Shown here piece by piece: positions 60,199 to 64,000 of a DNA stretch of 64,000 nucleotides. Under the pieces are notes generated by a model, which saw nothing but the letters and a program-made list of their open reading frames with translations, was not told where the DNA came from and did no database searches. The position numbers and the translations under genes were made by a program. The number at the start of each line of letters is the position of its first letter. Position 1 is the stretch's first letter. The DNA is from Paramesorhizobium sp049065735 (GTDB lineage Bacteria > Pseudomonadota > Alphaproteobacteria > Rhizobiales > Rhizobiaceae): contig NZ_JBAKHD010000001.1 of assembly GCF_049065735.1 (NCBI RefSeq), positions 248,001 to 312,000 on the forward strand. Direction: 5' to 3'.

Positions 60199-61779
60199 AT
60201 GGAATTCGACATTGTCACGCTGTCGCGGCTGCAATTCGCGATCACAGCGCTCTATCACTTCATCTTCGTGCCGCTGACGCTGGGCCTCTCGGTCCTGCTG
60301 GCGATCATGGAGACGGTCTATGTCATGACCGGCCGCAAGATCTGGCGCCAGATGACCAAGTTCTGGGGCACGCTCTTCGGCATCAATTTCGTCATGGGCG
60401 TCGCCACCGGCATTGTCATGGAATTCCAGTTCGGCATGAACTGGAGCTATTACAGCCATTATGTCGGCGACATCTTCGGCGCGCCGCTCGCCATCGAGGG
60501 GCTGATGGCCTTCTTCCTCGAGGCAACCTTCGTCGGCCTGTTCTTCTTCGGCTGGGACCGCCTTTCCAAGGTCGGCCACCTCGTCGCCACCTATTGCGTC
60601 GCCGCCGGCTCCAATTTCTCCGCGCTCTGGATTCTCATCGCCAATGGCTGGATGCAGAACCCGGTTGGAGCGGCCTTCAACCCGCAGACCATGCGCATGG
60701 AAATCACCAGTTTCTTCGATGTGGTGATGAACCCGGTGGCGCAGGCGAAATTCGTCCACACCGTTTCGGCGGGCTATGTCGCCGCATCGGTCTTCGTGCT
60801 CGGCGTCTCCGCCTGGTATCTTCTGAAAGGGCGGCATAGCGAGCTTGCCAAGCGCTCGATGACGGTTGCGGCCTCCTTCGGCCTTGCCGCCGCGCTATCG
60901 GTGGTCGTGCTGGGCGACGAGAGCGGCTATCTCTCGAGCGAGCATCAGAAGATGAAGCTCGCGGCCATCGAGGCGATGTGGAACACCGAGCCTGCGCCCG
61001 CGGCCTTCACCGCCTTCGGCTTTCCGGACCAGGAAAAGCGCGAGACGCATTATGCCGTGCATATCCCATGGCTCATGGGCCTCATCGGCACGCGCTCGCT
61101 CGACACGCCGATCCCCGGTATCAACCAGCAGGTGGCCACGGCCCGCGACCATATCGTCAAGGGCATCGCCGCCTATGACGCGCTCCAGAAGATCCGCGCC
61201 GCGGGCGGCGACAAGGCCAATGTCGCGCCTGAAATCCGCGAGCAATTCGAGAACAACGGCAAATGGCTCGGCTATGCGCTGCTTCTGAAGCGCTATGTCG
61301 ACGACCCGCGCCTCGCCACCCCCGCCGATATCACCAAGGCGGCCAATGACACCGTGCCGCAGGTCTTCCCGCTATTCTGGACGTTCCGCATCATGGTCGG
61401 CATCGGCGTGTTCCTGATCCTGCTGACGGGCACCTTCTTCGTCCTTTCGGCGCGCCGCTCGCTCGACCGTCACCCATGGCTGCTGCGCGTTGCGCTTCTC
61501 GCCATTCCGCTGCCATGGATCGCCATCGAGTGCGGCTGGTTCGTCGCGGAGTTCGGCCGCCAGCCTTGGATCATCGAGGGCGTGCTGCCGACAGCCGTGG
61601 CGGTCTCCGATCTCGGCGCGGCGAGCGTGCTGGCCACCATCGCGGGCTTTGTCGTCATCTACACAGTGCTGCTCATCATCGAGATGAGCCTGATGCTGAA
61701 GGCCATCAAGCATGGGCCGGAACCGGACGACGAGCCCGAGGCGATCCTCATTTCTCCTCACCTCGCTGCGGCGGAGTAA
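60199..61779 (+). CDS. cydA: cytochrome bd ubiquinol oxidase subunit I
   Basis: A 526-residue, about nine-helix subunit carrying hemes b558, b595 and d; it oxidises ubiquinol and reduces oxygen in the inner membrane. The heme-ligand His20 is in MEFDIVTLSRLQFAITALYH. Other signatures are FWGTLFGINFVMGVATGIVMEFQFGMNW and the C-terminal GWFVAEFGRQPWIIEGVLPT. A long loop between helices matches the long Q-loop form. Part of cydDCABX. Confidence 0.97.
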   Translation: MEFDIVTLSRLQFAITALYHFIFVPLTLGLSVLLAIMETVYVMTGRKIWRQMTKFWGTLFGINFVMGVATGIVMEFQFGMNWSYYSHYVGDIFGAPLAIEGLMAFFLEATFVGLFFFGWDRLSKVGHLVATYCVAAGSNFSALWILIANGWMQNPVGAAFNPQTMRMEITSFFDVVMNPVAQAKFVHTVSAGYVAASVFVLGVSAWYLLKGRHSELAKRSMTVAASFGLAAALSVVVLGDESGYLSSEHQKMKLAAIEAMWNTEPAPAAFTAFGFPDQEKRETHYAVHIPWLMGLIGTRSLDTPIPGINQQVATARDHIVKGIAAYDALQKIRAAGGDKANVAPEIREQFENNGKWLGYALLLKRYVDDPRLATPADITKAANDTVPQVFPLFWTFRIMVGIGVFLILLTGTFFVLSARRSLDRHPWLLRVALLAIPLPWIAIECGWFVAEFGRQPWIIEGVLPTAVAVSDLGAASVLATIAGFVVIYTVLLIIEMSLMLKAIKHGPEPDDEPEAILISPHLAAAE

Positions 61780-61785
61780 CACATC

Positions 61786-62940
61786 ATGATATTAAGTGAA
61801 CTCATCGACTATGGAACCCTGCGCCTCATCTGGTGGGTGCTTCTGGGCGTGCTTCTCATCGGCTTCGCGGTCATGGACGGCTTCGATCTCGGCGTCGGCA
61901 TGCTCCTGCCCTTCGTCGGCAAAACCGATGTCGAACGCCGCGTCGTCATCAACACGGTCGGCCCGGTTTGGGAGGGCAATCAGGTCTGGCTCATTCTCGG
62001 CGGCGGCGCCATCTTCGCCGCCTGGCCGCCGCTCTATGCGGTGTCCTTCTCGGGCTTCTACCTCGCTATGTTCCTGATCCTCGCGGCGCTGATCCTGCGG
62101 CCCGTGGGCTTCAAGTACCGCTCCAAACGTGAGAGCATGCGCTGGCGCACCTGTTGGGATTGGGCGCTGTTCGTCGGCGGCTTCGTGCCCTCGCTCATCT
62201 TCGGCGTTGCGGTCGGCAATGTGCTGCAGGGCGTGCCGTTCCGCTTCACCGAGGAAATGCGCATCATCTATGAGGGCAATCTTCTCGGCCTGCTCAATCC
62301 GTTCGCGCTGCTATGCGGGCTCCTGTCGGTCATGATGCTCGCCATGCATGGCAGCGCCTGGCTGGCGCTGAAGACGAACGGCATCGTCTCGGCCCGCGCG
62401 AGACGGCTCGGCGGCATTGCCGCGCTGCTGACCATCGTGCTCTATGTCGCGGCGGGCGCGATCCTCTGGCAGCATATCGGCGGCTATCGCATCACCAGCG
62501 CCATCAATCCCGCCGGCCCGTCCGACCCGTTGTTGAAGACGGTGGTGGCGGAGCACGGCGCATGGTTCACGAACTACACCACCTATTCCTGGCTGCTGAT
62601 TGCCCCGGCGCTAGGCGTGCTCGGCCCGCTCCTGACCTTCTTCGCGCTGCGCAGCAAGGCGGAAATCCTGCCGCTCTTGACCGGCAAGCTCGGCATTTTC
62701 GGCATCATCTCGTCGGTCGGCGTCTCGATGTTTCCCTTCATCCTGCCCTCGTCGATCGATCCCAAATCGAGCCTGACGGTGTGGGATTCATCCTCCAGCC
62801 ACGGAACGCTGTTCACCATGCTTGTGGTAACCGCCATCTTCCTGCCGCTGATCGTCGCCTATACCAGCTGGGTCTATCACGTGCTCTGGGGCAAGGTGGA
62901 CGAGGCGGCGGTGACGGACAAGAAGAGCCATTCTTATTGA
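61786..62940 (+). CDS. cydB: cytochrome bd ubiquinol oxidase subunit II
   Basis: A 384-residue, eight- to nine-helix subunit partnering CydA. It shows WWVLLGVLLIGFAVMDGFDLGVGMLLPF, the typical GPVWEGNQVWLILGGGAIFAAWP, and the C-terminal SSSHGTLFTMLVVTAIFLPLIVAYTSWVYHVLWGK. It begins six bases after cydA. A simple-sequence hairpin follows its stop before cydX. Confidence 0.97.
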   Translation: MILSELIDYGTLRLIWWVLLGVLLIGFAVMDGFDLGVGMLLPFVGKTDVERRVVINTVGPVWEGNQVWLILGGGAIFAAWPPLYAVSFSGFYLAMFLILAALILRPVGFKYRSKRESMRWRTCWDWALFVGGFVPSLIFGVAVGNVLQGVPFRFTEEMRIIYEGNLLGLLNPFALLCGLLSVMMLAMHGSAWLALKTNGIVSARARRLGGIAALLTIVLYVAAGAILWQHIGGYRITSAINPAGPSDPLLKTVVAEHGAWFTNYTTYSWLLIAPALGVLGPLLTFFALRSKAEILPLLTGKLGIFGIISSVGVSMFPFILPSSIDPKSSLTVWDSSSSHGTLFTMLVVTAIFLPLIVAYTSWVYHVLWGKVDEAAVTDKKSHSY

Positions 62941-62941
62941 G

Positions 62942-63022
62942 AAGGGAGTAGGGGAGTAAGTGAGTAGGGGAGTATGCCGATGCGAAACATACTCCCTTAT
63001 TCCCCTATTCCCTTACTCCCTT
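62942..63022. repeat. simple-sequence hairpin between cydB and cydX
   Basis: Two 34-base arms (62942-62975 and 62989-63022) around a 13-base loop are built from tandem units like AGGGGAGTA and their complements. Six positions differ, but four of them would still pair as G-U in RNA. The structure sits 10 bases before the cydX ribosome-binding site and may tune cydX translation or mRNA stability. Confidence 0.75.
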
Positions 63023-63046
63023 GATGACAAATCAAGGAGACCAACT

Positions 63047-63148
63047 ATGTGGTATTTTTCCTGGCTTCTCGGATTGCCCCTGGCGGCGGCTTTCGCCGTG
63101 CTCAACGCCATGTGGTATGAGCTGATGGACGATCAGGCGAAGAAGTGA
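63047..63148 (+). CDS. cydX: cytochrome bd small subunit CydX
   Basis: A 33-residue single-helix protein, MWYFSWLLGLPLAAAFAVLN then AMWYELMDDQAKK, the usual CydX/YbgT pattern with MWYF at the start and an acidic patch after the helix. It stabilises the oxidase heme arrangement. AAGGAGA at 63033-63039 precedes the ATG. Confidence 0.95.
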   Translation: MWYFSWLLGLPLAAAFAVLNAMWYELMDDQAKK

Positions 63149-63158
63149 ATAGTAAAAA

Positions 63159-63209
63159 TAGTGAATGGTGAATGGTTGGAATTTCCATTCACCATTTCAC
63201 CATTCACTA
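63159..63209. repeat. simple-sequence hairpin between cydX and the ialB-like gene
   Basis: TAGTGAATGGTGAA (63159-63172) pairs with TTCACCATTCACTA (63196-63209), and further TGG/CCA units extend the inner arms. The outer right arm includes the stop codon of the minus-strand ialB-like gene. It may serve as a shared barrier for the two convergent transcripts. A different repeat unit forms the hairpin on the other side of cydX. Confidence 0.75.
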
Positions 63210-63794
63210 CGAAGCATTCAGCGCCGCCAACCGTGACGAGGCAGCTGAGAAACCCTTCAGCGAAATATTGCCGGTCACATCCTTGCCGCCGTTGAACGCG
63301 GTCATGCCGATGACCGCTTGCTTGCCCTTTGCCAGCGCGGCCAGCGCCTTGCCATCAAGCGAAAGCGGGGCGATGCAGCCTTGCGGCAGGCAGGTGCTGA
63401 TACCGGCGCGGGCGAGGTCCGTATCGTCGACCTTCACCTGCACGCCTCTGGAGAAATCGAGCCCGAAGGGCAGCACCAGCGTGGAGTTGGCGATGCCGGT
63501 CTTGGCATCGGGCGCACCCAGCGCGATCATCAGCACCATCTGCCCGGTTTTGCTGTCGACCTGCTGCTGTTGCATCTGGCAACTGCGCGTCTTGCCGTCA
63601 GGGGCCGGCTGGCAATTGACCATCCAGTCGCCGAACGTCTCGGAAAGCGCGGTCGGGGTGGCGCTCTCGGCCTGCGCGGGCGCGGGCTTGGTGCCGGTCA
63701 GGACCAGCGCCGTTCCGGCCGCGGCCATGAGCGCCAGCACGGTCAATCCGAAAGTCACGATTTTTTCTTGTGGAGAGCGGGCTAGTATTGCCAT
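63207..63794 (-). CDS. invasion-associated locus B (IalB) family protein
   Basis: A 195-residue exported protein. A hydrophobic helix at about 13-33 followed by an Ala/Pro-rich stretch is a signal or anchor. The mature domain has the IalB family pattern ETFGDWMVNCQ..C, GQMVLMIALGAPDA, LVLPFGLDFSRGVQVKVDD and CLPQGCIAPL, with four conserved cysteines likely in two disulfides. Named after the Bartonella erythrocyte-invasion gene, but found in most Rhizobiales, so invasion should not be inferred. Confidence 0.9.
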   Translation of the reverse strand: MAILARSPQEKIVTFGLTVLALMAAAGTALVLTGTKPAPAQAESATPTALSETFGDWMVNCQPAPDGKTRSCQMQQQQVDSKTGQMVLMIALGAPDAKTGIANSTLVLPFGLDFSRGVQVKVDDTDLARAGISTCLPQGCIAPLSLDGKALAALAKGKQAVIGMTAFNGGKDVTGNISLKGFSAASSRLAALNAS

Positions 63795-63839
63795 GTCTTT
63801 TTCGATCCGGGTTGATTCTTGTTAAATTAAACCTAAAGC

Positions 63840-63868
63840 ATATTGGTATATGAATTATCTATAGGCAA
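63840..63868 (-). promoter_or_regulatory. possible promoter of the ialB-like gene
   Basis: Read on the minus strand, TTGCCT (63868-63863) and CAATAT (63845-63840) are separated by 17 bp and lie 46 bp before the start codon. The surrounding 100 bp are strongly AT-rich, with several GTATAT units. This is a sigma-70-like guess only. Confidence 0.35.
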
Positions 63869-63899
63869 GGTATATACTGTTGTATATTTGCATCGATTA

Positions 63900-63938
63900 A
63901 ATAAAAAGCCGGACGCACCTCGCGGCGCGCCCGGCTTA
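63900..63938 (-). terminator. terminator of the partial gene at the window edge
   Basis: AAGCCGG (63906-63912) and CCGGCTT (63931-63937) form a stem that on the minus strand is followed by TTTTATTTAA. It directly follows the stop codon of the partial minus-strand gene. Confidence 0.8.
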
Positions 63939-63958
63939 TTTCGTGATGATGAGGCGGG

Positions 63959-64000
63959 TTATTCCGCCGGCTGCAGCGCCGGGCTCGGAAGCGGCTGCCC
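63959..64000 (-). CDS. C-terminal end of an unidentified gene (partial)
   Basis: The last 13 codons and a TAA stop of a minus-strand gene that enters from beyond the window: ...GQPLPSPALQPAE. The proline- and alanine-rich tail and the terminator just after it support a real gene end. Too short to identify. Confidence 0.55.
   Translation of the reverse strand, partial: GQPLPSPALQPAE

Noticed and set aside
63207..63794. Evidence of host invasion or pathogenicity from the IalB-like gene
   Set aside because: IalB-family proteins occur in many free-living and symbiotic Rhizobiales; the name alone does not imply invasion.

Overview
The window is a GC-rich chromosomal segment from an alphaproteobacterium. 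It is most likely a member of the Hyphomicrobiales (Rhizobiales) near the Brucella/Ochrobactrum/Phyllobacteriaceae group. This rests on the rhizobial-type PhaAB fusion K+/H+ antiporter operon, an IalB-family protein, the layout of the inositol catabolic cluster, and palindromic intergenic repeats of the rhizobial type. No rRNA, tRNA, CRISPR array, integrase or transposase gene was seen. The genus cannot be fixed by reading alone.

Layout. 1-9.3 kb: guanine nucleotide synthesis and housekeeping (guaB, rsmB, MTA/SAH nucleosidase, guaA) with a divergent oxyR/katA peroxide-defence pair. 9.3-12 kb: a GH13 alpha-glucosidase/trehalose-synthase-like enzyme translationally coupled to an FMN-dependent LLM oxidoreductase. 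13.4-15.1 kb: queEDC for queuosine precursor synthesis. 15.3-29.7 kb: a complete inositol utilisation island: a LacI regulator with twin operators, iolG, a CUT2-type ABC importer, a second Gfo/Idh dehydrogenase, iolC fused to DUF2090, iolD, iolE, iolB, a TIM-barrel isomerase and mmsA. 29.7-38.9 kb: regulators and single genes (LysR, L,D-transpeptidase lipoprotein, TetR with alpha/beta hydrolase, MFS exporter, YqhA, AraC, SDR, alanine dehydrogenase, CsbD). 39.2-41.6 kb: a cystine/polar amino acid ABC importer. 41.6-46.1 kb: a less GC-rich patch with a Phd/VapC toxin-antitoxin pair and a 1234-residue autotransporter. 46.2-48.8 kb: a RibD/DHFR-like reductase, a LysR regulator and an aldo/keto reductase. 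49.2-55.2 kb: the phaAB-C-D-E-F-G antiporter operon. 56.0-63.1 kb: a GbsR/MarR-type regulator leading into cydDCABX (cytochrome bd). 63.2-64 kb: an IalB-family protein and the tail of one more minus-strand gene.

The most unusual item is the autotransporter at 42.4-46.1 kb. Its passenger starts with an apparently intact endonuclease/exonuclease/phosphatase (DNase I/sphingomyelinase-type) catalytic domain, so the cell may display or release its own nuclease or phosphodiesterase. Other notable points are the mirrored LacI operators in front of iolG, a 179-bp near-perfect palindrome with relatives elsewhere in the window, a GbsR-type regulator translationally coupled to cydDC, simple-sequence hairpins around cydX, and a GH13 enzyme lacking the usual histidine beside its third catalytic aspartate.

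Limits: all functions come from recognised motifs and gene order read by eye. No database search, alignment or structure prediction was run. Start codons were chosen from ribosome-binding sites, gene overlaps and family N-termini.
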